Positions 14,201 through 22,793 of a DNA stretch of 60,000 nucleotides are shown here, piece by piece (the stretch's first letter is position 1; every line of letters starts with the position of its first letter). A model generated the notes under the pieces. That model did no database searches and had not been told where the DNA came from. It saw nothing but the letters and a program-made list of their open reading frames with translations. This DNA comes from Owenia fusiformis (taxonomy: Eukaryota; Annelida; Polychaeta; Sabellida; Oweniidae), in contig CAIIXF020000004.1 in assembly GCA_903813345.2 (NCBI GenBank), positions 20,496,477 to 20,556,476 of the forward strand, written 5' to 3'. A program made the position numbers and the translations under genes.

Positions 14201-17200
14201 TACAAATTACGTTGTCAAAATATTTCGTCGCATTTAATTTCTTAGTCTCGGTCTCTTATCAAATCGTAAAAGAATAAAACATTCTATACTTAATCACTTG
14301 GGATTTATGTTTCGGCATTCGTTTCAGGCATTTGTTTTTTATGTTCTTCTCTTGAAATGTATTTGTTTGACAATAATCAGAGAAAGTGCGTATACGTATA
14401 AATATGCCACGCAAACAAACGGGTGTGACTTCAATTTCTTGTCTGTCTGAGGACGTATTGGGAACGAGGTAGAATTAAAGAATTCTTATGAACGAGTCAT
14501 GCAAGATACTAGAACTAGTAAAGTAATGTAAATGGATAAGTTAATTTTTGATGGATCTGGATATAATATATTTCAAAACTTTGTAAACACTAGATAACTT
14601 CATTTAGGCAGATATAGTATCTTGATATATTTGGCTATCATGCGTTTAAAATACGTTCCTAAAACTATGAAGACGTTAGGTGAGAAATATTGCTATTGTA
14701 CGTTCGAAAAGTATTTGGTTGTATTTTGTAGTTCTCAAGTTACCCATGAACTTTCGTGGGCTAATTAACGTCTTGACTTAGCATATTTAGCCTAATTTTG
14801 CAATGATGTCAACGTGATTCAAATGTTATGCTGTCGTGATTCGCAGAGGTTGCGACAAGATTCGTTTTACAACAGATGTAACTATGAGAACATGAAAGCT
14901 CATAATCCTGATTATGCAACCTTATACAATCGTTATCTTTGGGACAAGAGCCCAAAAACAAGGTACTCGTGAACGAGAGTTGAATTTGCTCCGTGAACGA
15001 TAGGATACGCTGTTCCCCACCAACAAAATACAGACATATGCTTCAGTGTCCTCAACGCAGATTGTAGAGAACAAGAGAAAAAATGAAATATACTTTGCCA
15101 TAACAGAATACTGTTAAAGTATTGTTTATTAAGTTTATTAAGTTTCACAAATAACTTTTAAATGCCTTCTTTACCGTCAACGGACACTCAAATAAATACA
15201 CAATACAATGCAATGCAATGTAATACAACGCATTACAATACAAACTAAATTAGAGTATTTGTGCATAGCATTTTCCCCTTTTGTTTGAAGGATATTTTAA
15301 GAATAATTCCAGCGTTCGTACACACCTGGAAATGTCAGGGTTTTGATTTAATTTTCCAAGTGCCTGAAATGTCAGAGAATTTTAAAATAAGGTCAAAAAG
15401 GGCCAAAGAGTCCGGGAATTTTGAAACTGTAGACATGTCATGGAAATGTCAGGGAAATTTGTATCAGTGTTGAAAAAATGATGTTCCAGAAAAATAAATT
15501 TTAGGACTATGACAGGATCTCAATGAAATTCAAAATGTAACATTTAGTTGATTCCACACGGGGCGTGTACATTGTCTAACATATATCTAAAAGGTTTACA
15601 CTGTCTTGATTAATGAACTTCTTAGATCTAGTCGCGCTTCAGAAGTGGAAATCCTTCAATTATCAGAGGTTAATGTTTCTAAAACTGTATTGAAATAAAC
15701 GTACGTCTTGTTTTCAAACCTACACCTTGCTCCTTTCTGTCGTATTAATAAAGCAAAAATAACATATCACGGTGGGATACGAACCACTCGCCTGGGATTT
15801 GGTTATTCACTAACACCATAGGCGTTCACCTATTCTGGATACAACTGACGAGTTGTATCTAAGTGGAGTCAAAAGCGAAGATCATTCTAAATTGACGCTC
15901 GGTATAAATATATGATACTTTTATCATCTCACACAGGTGAACGTTAGCCTCATGGCTAGCGTGTTTAGCTTCCACTCTCTAGGTTAGTCGATCGGAACCC
16001 GTTCATGGCGAACTTTTTGATTTGCTTGCTGTCAACTTATAATAAGTAGGGCAAAATCCAGAAAAAGTAGATCAAAAATACTCCAATGGAGTATAAAATT
16101 GTCACCAGGATTCCGAAATGAGACGAATGTTAACTCGTTAAATCTCGGTAGATAAAGTAGGTCAGAAAATCCGGATTAATCCGAACTGATTCGGGAATCT
16201 TCGTCATAAGAAGAAGATCAAAAATCCAGAGAAGTAGATCAAAAATACTCCAATGGAGTATAAAATTGTCACCAGGATTCCGAAATGAGCCGAATGTAAA
16301 CTCGTTAAATCTCGGTAGATGAAGTAGGTCAGAAAATCCGGATTAATCCGAACAAGGTTCGGGAATCTTCGTAATAAGAAGTAGATTAAAAATACTCCCA
16401 ATGGAGTATAAAATTGTCCCCAATATTCCGAAATACGACGAATCGAATCGGCAAACTTCGGTAAAATAATGAAGTGCATAAAAACCGGAATGATCCGATG
16501 AACGTTCGGATAAAATCGTGAACAGGTGTCAGGGGTTTCCCCTCATCTTTCCCCACATTGTTCTAAAAGCCTTATATGGATTTATCACGTAACATTCAAA
16601 ATGACGTTCCTATATGGTTCTATGGGTTCGAACACGTGACCAAATATACCAAATAAAAATTTTACCTTGACCACTGGATGGGATTTCATAGAAAATATCC
16701 AAGAAAACCTATCCTCGTGATCCTTAAATCACTTAAATTCGATCATTTTATTTTCACCCCTTGATGGAATTTTATGAAAGAAGTCATGAAAACACATCAT
16801 CATGTAAGGGTTTTCACCTAAATTAGCTCGTTTTATCTTGAGCCTTCAATTGAATTTCTTGAAGAAATATTTTATGAAAAAATATCATCATGTTATGATT
16901 TGTATTTAAATAAGACCGTTTCATCTAAATACTTGGATAATATTTCATAAAAAATGCACTTTAAAATTTTTCAGAATTTGCCTTAATTTATCAATGTAAT
17001 GAAAGTATAAGATTAACTCTCAAATAGCGTTCTATTTTAACCTTTTTATTGAAATCAATACAGGACTCGCTCTCTAAATATCCAATAAAAAGTCAACCCT
17101 TGGATGTGATTTCGTTGGAAAAAAAATATGTCAAGTCCAGAATCAAATGATTTGTCCAGAACCTCTTAAGATCCTGTTAACATTTGAAGACTCCAATAAC

Positions 17201-17778
17201 TTATTAAACCTGTATCATTTCACCTTACCTATCTTAATTAGATACTTTAGCATCTATTTCAACAATACTAAAAACTGTGTTGTATTTTCAGCTTTTTGGA
17301 CAAAGCAGGGGTAAAAGTAAGTTGTTTTTATTCTGGGATATATTTGTAATGACGAAAATAAGCAAATCTATATAGGGCCTACACATATAAAGGATTGCAT
17401 ATTTTTCATGTCAGATCTTACGCTAATATTTCGAAATGCCATCTATTAGTGAAACTAAAACTGTTAACGAGTTATTCCCTTCATTGCACTTGGGAGTTCT
17501 ATGAGGCGAGCGGTGTAGTGCACGAGAAATGATCAAAATACTGGAGCAAGGAATACTTAAAATAAACAGTTTAACTTAAACCAAGATATCTGATAAATTA
17601 TTGGTTGATATTCGGTGTTCAAGTCGAAATCCATCATCACTAAGTGGTTTATTTATTTTTAGCCATACCATCTTCGAGCTTTATGTTCTAAAATGTTGGG
17701 TTTAATTTTGCAGCATTAAGAACAAACCTAACTAGGGTGCTAACAATGACTGTATTATCATTGGCGATTGTCGTATAG
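2253..17778 (+). CDS. Trypsin-like serine protease with ShK-like module and mucin-like tail (3' part; 5' exons not in window)
   Basis: Multi-exon secreted S1-family serine protease, incomplete at the 5' end. Exons read: 2253-2342, 2479-2636, 6039-6201, 6686-6790, 6916-7190, 17292-17316 and 17714-17778 (TAG). All have AG/GT borders and compatible phases. The first carries CLP and VTGWG motifs. The second has MVCAG and ends DTCQ. The third begins GDSGGP and continues SWGIGCG and PGVY, so Ser195 is at 6045-6047 and Asp189 at 2625-2627, predicting cleavage after Lys/Arg. Exon 4 has six Cys with the G-x-C-x-x-NP-x-x-M pattern of ShK domains. Exon 5 is about 90 residues rich in Ser/Thr, a likely O-glycosylated stalk. 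The last two short exons give a basic then hydrophobic C-terminus ([13 protein letters not shown]), possibly a membrane or GPI-type tail; these two are the least certain. The His57 and Asp102 exons were not found and should lie upstream of base 1. The introns carry a LINE and a 9.9 kb inverted-repeat structure. Exon 6 could also end at 17310 without changing phase. Confidence 0.85.
2640..5481 (+). mobile_element. 5'-truncated non-LTR retrotransposon (LINE, CR1/Jockey-like) in a protease intron
   Basis: A LINE lies between protease exons 2 and 3, in the same orientation as the host gene. It contains the linker, reverse transcriptase and a C-terminal CCHC-type zinc knuckle, but the upstream endonuclease domain is missing, the usual result of incomplete target-primed reverse transcription. 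The 3' end has an AATAAA at 5451-5456 and a run of nine A at about 5473-5481. The exact 5' junction and a target-site duplication could not be identified; the junction must lie shortly after the exon 2 donor at 2637. The clade is uncertain: RT motifs fit the CR1/Jockey/L2 supergroup. Its polyadenylation signal on the sense strand could shorten host transcripts. Confidence 0.9.
2728..5409 (+). pseudogene. LINE ORF2 remnant: reverse transcriptase plus C-terminal zinc knuckle, broken by one nonsense codon
   Basis: The frame is open from 2728 to 5409 except for one TAG at 4510-4512; the segments before and after are in the same frame. The first 594 codons contain the linker (PWF near residue 72), RT palm motif A ([11 protein letters not shown], near residue 360), [10 protein letters not shown] and the catalytic YADD at residues 452-455 (bases 4081-4092). 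After the stop, the frame carries a C-x-C-G....T..H....C motif starting at 5041, a C-terminal zinc-binding module common in this LINE supergroup. The ATG at 2728 follows an in-frame stop and is not a native start, because the endonuclease half is absent. The nearly intact frame suggests a fairly recent insertion. It is not a host gene. Confidence 0.85.
5590..5770. repeat. Diverged palindromic MITE-like element, relative of the 13.3-13.8 kb cluster
   Basis: This stretch has an inverted-repeat layout. A left part with GGATTCAACCGG is mirrored by a right part with GTAGGTTTAACCGCC and GAATTCGCGAATGC. The right half resembles the units at 13335-13760, which share ATTCGCGAATGC and TTAACCTA motifs and a central ATTAATGGAATA-like region. 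Boundaries are approximate. It lies just downstream of the LINE tail in the same protease intron. Confidence 0.5.
6686..6790 (+). CDS. ShK-like six-cysteine module exon of the protease
   Basis: This single exon encodes a compact Cys-rich module placed directly after the protease domain. Six Cys are visible, with a CETNPNLM segment and a closing C-x-x-x-C pair. That is the spacing of ShK/ShKT modules, which occur as accessory domains on many invertebrate secreted proteases and are not by themselves evidence of a toxin. Both borders are phase 1, making it a symmetrical exon that can be shuffled without breaking the frame. The second and third Cys are adjacent, which is slightly unusual for the family. 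The domain assignment is by eye. Confidence 0.6.
7258..8693 (+). repeat. Left inverted arm of the 9.9 kb structure
   Basis: The arm contains two tandem copies of a segment of roughly 130-150 bp (about 8035-8340). Their shared features are TTCGGATTAATCCGGA, a CTACTTCATCTACCGAG stretch and ATACTCCATTGGAGTA. An 84-codon ORF at 7957-8211 is simply this repeat read through; the right arm yields a 91-codon version. A perfect 11-bp stem with a 4-base loop (GCACGTTAGCC/ATGA) lies at 8452-8477. Confidence 0.8.
8590..8665 (+). repeat. tRNA-derived, SINE-like segment inside the left arm (mirrored at about 15760-15825)
   Basis: TGGTACTAGTGAATAAC resembles a pol III A box, and GTGGTTCGCACCCCAC, about 30 bases on, resembles a B box with a short T-stem. 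The mirror copy has GTGGTTCGTATCCCAC. The remaining tRNA arms do not fold into a cloverleaf, so this is read as a decayed tRNA-derived SINE portion rather than a tRNA gene. Confidence 0.3.
9111..9899. mobile_element. MITE-like element with CAGTGGCGTAGGAA termini and 5-bp flanking repeat
   Basis: The left end reads CAGTGGCGTAGGAA; the right end is its reverse complement with one change (TTCCTACGCCCCTG). The inner part of the TIR repeats GGCGTAGTGTTGAA. ACTAC occurs on both sides (9106-9110 and 9900-9904), a likely target-site duplication. Similar CAGTGGCGTAG-type ends are known from cut-and-paste DNA transposon families. No transposase is encoded, so it is non-autonomous. Confidence 0.65.
13335..13760. 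repeat. Cluster of ~185-bp palindromic MITE-like units
   Basis: Three direct occurrences of a block containing CGCCTGTCGGCTACCGGAT start near 13363, 13545 and 13733. They are separated by inverted counterparts (GGTTAATCAGGTAGCCGG, about 13660; GGTTAATCCGGAAGC, about 13475). Each unit is thus a left arm, a centre with ATATTTAAATGA, and an inverted right arm ending GCATTCGCGAATA. The spacing is about 182-188 bp. The third unit is truncated after its left arm. A diverged relative is at 5590-5770. Confidence 0.65.
13814..13858 (+). repeat. Short 15-bp tandem motif, three units
   Basis: A CCCAGTTNTCCGAAA-type word occurs three times in a row with small changes, the last as CCCATTACTCCGAAA. No larger structure was found around it. 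Confidence 0.5.
15723..17178 (-). repeat. Right inverted arm of the 9.9 kb structure
   Basis: Reverse-complement partner of 7258-8693. It carries the same internal subrepeat twice (about 16064-16400), with a few substitutions and an altered unit around 16190-16240. The hairpin that is perfect in the left arm is degenerate here (about 15940-15970). The arm ends are sharp: similarity stops at 15723 on the core side and at 17178 on the outside. Confidence 0.8.
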
Positions 17779-19189
17779 AACCTAACTGATCTATCTGTTG
17801 ATTGACCACGAAGGCTGAAGACTGTGGTATGGGAAACTGCTGATGTTGACAATGATCGTTTGTGTCCTCGGTAAGGAATACTGCTGATGTTGGCCTGATA
17901 ATCGTTAGAAACAGTGATAAGAGAAAACTGCTATATTGTTTATGGTTGCTGAGATGCTGGCGTCCACACTCTGCCTGTGATGTCCATATTCATTCGAGAT
18001 CGTTATATGGAACTCTAGTACTCTACTGGTGTTGTCCATTGTCAATAAAAACCATCTTATAGAAGTATACTGGACCAAATAGATAAGATGATCAATCACC
18101 TCCATTTCTGAAGAGTGACGCAATGAAACTATTTAGAAATATCTAACGTTATCACGGGATTAATTATGTAATCTGTGTATTAGCAGTCATTGATATTATT
18201 TAAATAACAGCAAGTGAGATTATGCATTTTCTAAAAGCAATAAAAGAGAATTTAAAGCGAATATTTAAGGTTTTAACAAATAAAAGTCAGTGCCACTGGC
18301 GTAGCCAGAATTTGGTGACCAGGTGTACTAATTTTCATGTTTTTTTTTAAATCCTTCCTCCATTCATTCTAGTTCCAATAGAAATGATGCCAATATAAAT
18401 TGGCATCATTTCCGATACCTCCATTTTTTCTCACAAAATACTAATGGAGAAGACAATTTGGTTTGAATTTTGAATTTGAACTATGCAAGTATTTACAATT
18501 TTTTTTGTAGAATATAAATGAATCGGAGGATTTTCAAAAATCCATTAAATTTATCATCAATTTTCGACGTATTGTAATTAAGGAAAAACTTGAGAAAATT
18601 CGGAGGTATTGGAAATGAAGTCAATTACGTTTCCATCAATAGTATAAGTATTTTCAACGCAGGTTAAGAAAATAAAAATTCAAAGGTAAAGAGGCTTTAA
18701 CACGCAGTTCAATGGGGGAGCTAAGGTTGCTAAACATTATGGAGGGAGTGTAAATTATGTTTTAAATAGTTTCATCTATGCCAATAATTTCTCAAATCCA
18801 CGAAGATATTTTCGTTTTTGATAGCAATATTTGCGTGTAATATTTAACTTATTTCAACCGTCAAATTCCTCCATTCAGTTCCCGGCATGCACCAGTCATA
18901 AGGGAAATCCCTTGGGAATTCCCCTTCCGACATTTTGAAAATTGCTGACATATTTCCGATGTAAAAACTAAAATCTCTTCGTTCTGCCGACAAACCCATA
19001 CAATTGGCGATCTAACAACATAAAAAGTATTCTAAAATACTCTGGAATGTATCGAGGTAGGTCATTTAATAGTGCAATGCGTAGTTCATTCTCCGACATT
19101 GTAGAAATACAGGCTTACCAATGATACGGGCGTACGACCACAATCTAAAGTGGTCGGTAGGATACGATAACAAGATTGGTATGTGATAA

Positions 19190-19340
19190 ACAGATCATCC
19201 TACCCTCGGTTCAGGATATTAGGATTATTCCTTGGCCAATATAATATATCTACCCTCGGGACCTACAGCCCTCGGGCAGTTACATTATATTCGCCTCGGG
19301 ATAATCCCAATATCCTGAACCTCATATAGGATAATCTCTA
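19190..19340. repeat. Palindromic repeat with CCAATATAATATATCTACCC arms
   Basis: The left arm has GGTTCAGGATATTAGGATTAT then CCTTGGCCAATATAATATA; the right arm mirrors it with ATTATATTCGCCTCGGG and ATCCTGAACCTCATATAGG. A closely related palindrome occurs at about 58425-58540. It is a dispersed hairpin-forming repeat, probably a MITE. Confidence 0.6.
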
Positions 19341-21614
19341 TTATTAGCTCCCTTTCCATTATTCATTCGTTTCGGATCACTGTCGTCATGTTACAAAAAA
19401 GACCATCATTTAATAAGAACTGAAATTATGGTGTCATTCCTTAAATAACATATTTACACCAGCCAGGTCTCATCGGTCAATTCATAACAGGAAGAAAACC
19501 CTTTAATTTTCGCCCAATACGCCTCATTAAAATCACTGGTCAACAGCTGGAATTAGTATCATCCTAGTTGCTGGAGAAAACGTTCAACATCGATTTCAGC
19601 TTATCCAAGTAAGATCTATTTGTATATTCCAATTACTGTGTCGTGCAAACTAATAAAATTCAAAGGACAGGTGGCGGTAAACTCCTCTTTTAGCCCCCCT
19701 ACAAAACAAGTGTATATGACATGGAAGTATGACTTATTACTTAAAATGTGATTTCTGAGAATTTCGACATTTGACCTTGACATTAGGGTGTTTTAAAGTC
19801 AACTTTGAGAGATGCTATTTTTGTCAACATTTTGCCGTTTTCTAATACAAGAAATGATTCAAGCAATTGACTTAATTTTGATTGTGACTGATAATAAGAC
19901 ATGTGAATGGAAATAAAAATATTTTTAATAGATTCTCACGGGCAATTACATGAAAATCTTGAGAACAAATCCCCATACGGGCATTTGGGGGGGGGGACTA
20001 AATTTTCCTGTTTCAAAAACGAAGGTTCTTGTTGCCTTTTGAGACTCCAACAGTATCCTAATATAAGCATGTTTTAATAGTTGGGATGTGATTATTTTTT
20101 TTAATGCCCATGGGCAATTAGGATAATATGGCTGCAATTAAATGCACACAAGGGCACTTCCATGAGAATGGATTTTTTTTTATTTCAATTGCTTCTCGCC
20201 AGTTTTCTAAACATGTTGCCCATATTCTAAATAGTTATAGGGTCACTTTTAATAAATGCCCATTGGCATTTGCATTGGAATTTGAAATTAAATGTCTGTA
20301 TGGAGACTTAGTTTTAAAGTTATTTGCCAATTTGCAGTTCCCATATTTGAATTTCAATATGTATCATAAAATATAAGGCAGCATCATGTATAAAAGGCAT
20401 GACACTCAAAAGATTGCCTAAAACAATTTCTACTTATTCCCTATTTAGAAAAACACTTAGGCCATTCAAAGATTTTTTATAATTAAATGTCACTAAATTC
20501 AATGTTTTCAGAAAAAAATGTTCTCATGTACTCTGTACTTGTATAATGACATATAGATGACAGAGGGAATTGTGATCTTGAATTATATTGTATTGAAATG
20601 AGTTCCAAGATTGATTAAAAACTACATGTATATAAGCTTTAGTATTGTCTTCATTAACAAGGTCATCTGAATCAAGAGGTGTTACTTGCTTTGCCACAAT
20701 GTGTTATTGCATTTTCACTATTAAATAATATATAAAACCCTTTAAATAAATAAAGGGTTTGTAGTTTTTAATGTAAGGCCCTTCATCAGAATACCAACAT
20801 AAGATTAATTTTAAATGGCCTAATCTGTACATGCAATTATGTAGTGTACATGTATGCCCAGGTTAGCAGCCATATTGAAAACATAAACTAGTCAGCCTTA
20901 TTTTTATCACAAAAGTTAAGTTTTAGTGGTGAGCCCACACTCCAGCAACAATGATATTTGCAGAGAAGCTACTTTACAGTCTCTGCATTATACAGTTTCA
21001 ATATATTTTTTGTGGGAGAATGGGCTGATGGTTAAATTTTCAACAAAACGAAATGAGCACCATGCTAAAACTTGATAACAAAGTGAACAAAAAATGACAA
21101 TGTTTTCCAGATTTGCATTGGCAATCTTCATACATAGTTAGGTTTTTCCAAATGCTTGGACAAATGTTACACATAATAAATTCTATGTAATGATAAGTTT
21201 TGATATTATTTTGATGGGAAACATAGTGTGTACCCATATCCAGAGAGCCTTGTAAAAGGGGTTCTTACTGCCAATTTTTCAAAGAAACTGAAAACTAATG
21301 CCACTTTTGAAATTGCACATCTCAAAAAAAAGGTTTATCTACAACTTGCAATCGGTTTAAAAAGTAAATGAAAGAATGAGTTATTTGGAAAAAGATTAAG
21401 TGGACCAATAGTCTGTTAAATGGACCTGTTCTTTAAACAAGTTATAGAAATGCAAAAAAATGTTTCTAATTGGAGAACAAAGCAATGTCTTCGCTTATCA
21501 TTGGGATGTCCTATAGATATAATAGAATATCCCTTGGAAGATGAGCCGTCTACATATGGCCATGGCAACCTTATTATCATAAACGTTCTGATACCTCTGT
21601 AACTTTCAAATATA

Positions 21615-21910
21615 CATATTCTGTGGTCTGGCCACGGCCTATTGATTTCTACGGGGACCGCAGAAATGAACAAATATTATACAATTCTACAGCTCCCTGT
21701 GGTCTGTGAAAACTGAATACGCCGTACGGAGACCGCAAGGCCTCCGTAGTTTTTTCTACGCTCGCCGCAGAAATTCACTAATTTAATTGATCTGCAGTCG
21801 ACGTTCGGCCTTCGTACGACAAATGCCCTACGGCAGACGCAAGTTGACCGTAAGCCCGACGTGCGGCCACCGCGGAGTCTTTCTGCGGCCTGGTTACGAC
21901 CTGTTGATTT
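21615..21910 (+). repeat. CG-richer interspersed repeat, inverted partner at 36240-36460
   Basis: The segment contains TACGCCGTACGGAG, CTACGCTCGCCGCAGAAAT and TTTAATTGATCTGC in this order; all three recur in reverse complement at about 36240-36460. Local GC is clearly higher than in the flanks. The repeat has internal palindromic words such as GTACGGAG/CTCCGTAC. No coding function is evident. Confidence 0.6.
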
Positions 21911-22159
21911 CTACGGTCCAAATATGCACATGATGGAGATTTAGGAAAAATAAAAAAGGAAAAAACTCCACTTGAGAAATCCTGGCTACAGCAGAAACTT
22001 TATCATCATCTATTATTGCTGAATGGATATGCGGAATACGACTATAGGTGATTTGATTATTCATTGCAATTAGAGAACTACCCACAGGAAAGTGGATTTC
22101 TATACGCATTGTGCAAATGGATACCACGGGTCTTTCACACCATTAAAACCTAGCAATTA

Positions 22160-22697
22160 CACTGGTGATCCACTCGATTACGCTGGTTACCGAAACGGTT
22201 CGTTTTGGTAACAAAATGTCGGAACATCGAAGGTATGATTTTTCTTTTTTGCTTATTTCACACGTTGTATGCAGAATTCCCTCCACATTTTTATCACAAA
22301 ACGTGTATCAGGATCAAATGAACATTTTTGCGAACAAATAAGTTCAGAAGACAACAGAATCGTCGATTTAATTCCTCACTCACTCCTCCTCAAGTTACAT
22401 AAACGGTTTTTCGAAAAACATAAGATCTGCACTTTTAACCCAAACCGTTTATTTTATGTAACTTAAGTGAGGAATTTAATCGACGATTCTGTTGTCTTCT
22501 GAGCTGTTTTTTCGCAAACGTACATTTTCTAAAACATATGATACTGATACACGTTTGTGTGAAAAAAAACGTCGTGGGGATCCTGCCTACAACGCGTGAA
22601 ATAAGGAAAAATGAAAAATCGTACCTTCGACGTTCCGACATTTTGTTACCAAAACGAACCGTTTTGGTAACCAGCGTAATCGAGTGGATCACCAGTG
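22160..22697. mobile_element. 538-bp palindromic MITE with AATTA target duplication, just upstream of the first SLC22 start codon
   Basis: The ends read CACTGGTGATCCACTCGATT and its exact reverse complement. The two halves (about 22160-22410 and 22430-22697) are inverted copies through most of their length, including the MITE words CAGAAGACAACAGAATCGTC and its mirror. AATTA flanks both ends (22155-22159 and 22698-22702). A half-copy lies at about 39985-40240. It sits 97 bp upstream of the first SLC22 ATG, so it may form part of the promoter or 5' UTR. Three short ORFs that overlap it are products of the palindrome. Confidence 0.85.
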
Positions 22698-22793
22698 AAT
22701 TAGGAAAGGATACTTTTCAAAACACATGAGTCAATGGCACTTAACTAGCAGGTGCATCGACGGCTTGGATTCTAGTGAGCGCTTTAATTAAAA

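Larger units (their letters stand above)
8694..15722. other. Core of the foldback structure; no supported genes
   Basis: This is a 7 kb AT-rich segment with only short ORFs of 63-81 codons (for example 9840-10031, 10860-11105, 12904-13137) that lack domains or splice context. It contains a TIR element at 9111-9899, a cluster of palindromic repeats at 13335-13760 and a small 15-bp tandem motif near 13814-13856. I found no transposase or reverse transcriptase, so if the structure is mobile it is non-autonomous. Confidence 0.6.
7258..17178. mobile_element. 9.9 kb foldback-like structure with ~1.45 kb inverted arms in the last large protease intron
   Basis: Bases 7258-8693 (left arm) are repeated in reverse complement at 15723-17178 (right arm). 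They differ at few positions over most of their length, plus small indels. The outermost bases read AACAGGATCTTAAGAGG on both sides, and AACA flanks each outer end, a possible 4-bp target-site duplication. The core (8694-15722) has no recognisable transposase. The whole structure lies inside the intron between protease exons 5 (ends 7190) and 6 (starts 17292). It could be a non-autonomous foldback DNA transposon that has collected other insertions, or two inverted copies of one repeat that happen to flank a segment. The symmetrical outer ends favour the first. Confidence 0.65.
17779..22159. other. Gene-poor DNA between the protease gene and the first SLC22 gene
   Basis: No supported exon was found. 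Identified pieces are a single TIR-like end CACTGGCGTAGCCAG at about 18295, a segment at about 18685-18745 that recurs at about 45940-46000, a palindromic CCTCGG repeat at about 19190-19340, and a CG-richer repeat at about 21615-21910. The ORF at 20128-20376 has no domain or splice support. Confidence 0.55.

Noticed and set aside
22269-22729. Overlapping ORFs on both strands upstream of SLC22 copy 1
   Set aside because: They are produced by the two halves of the palindromic MITE.
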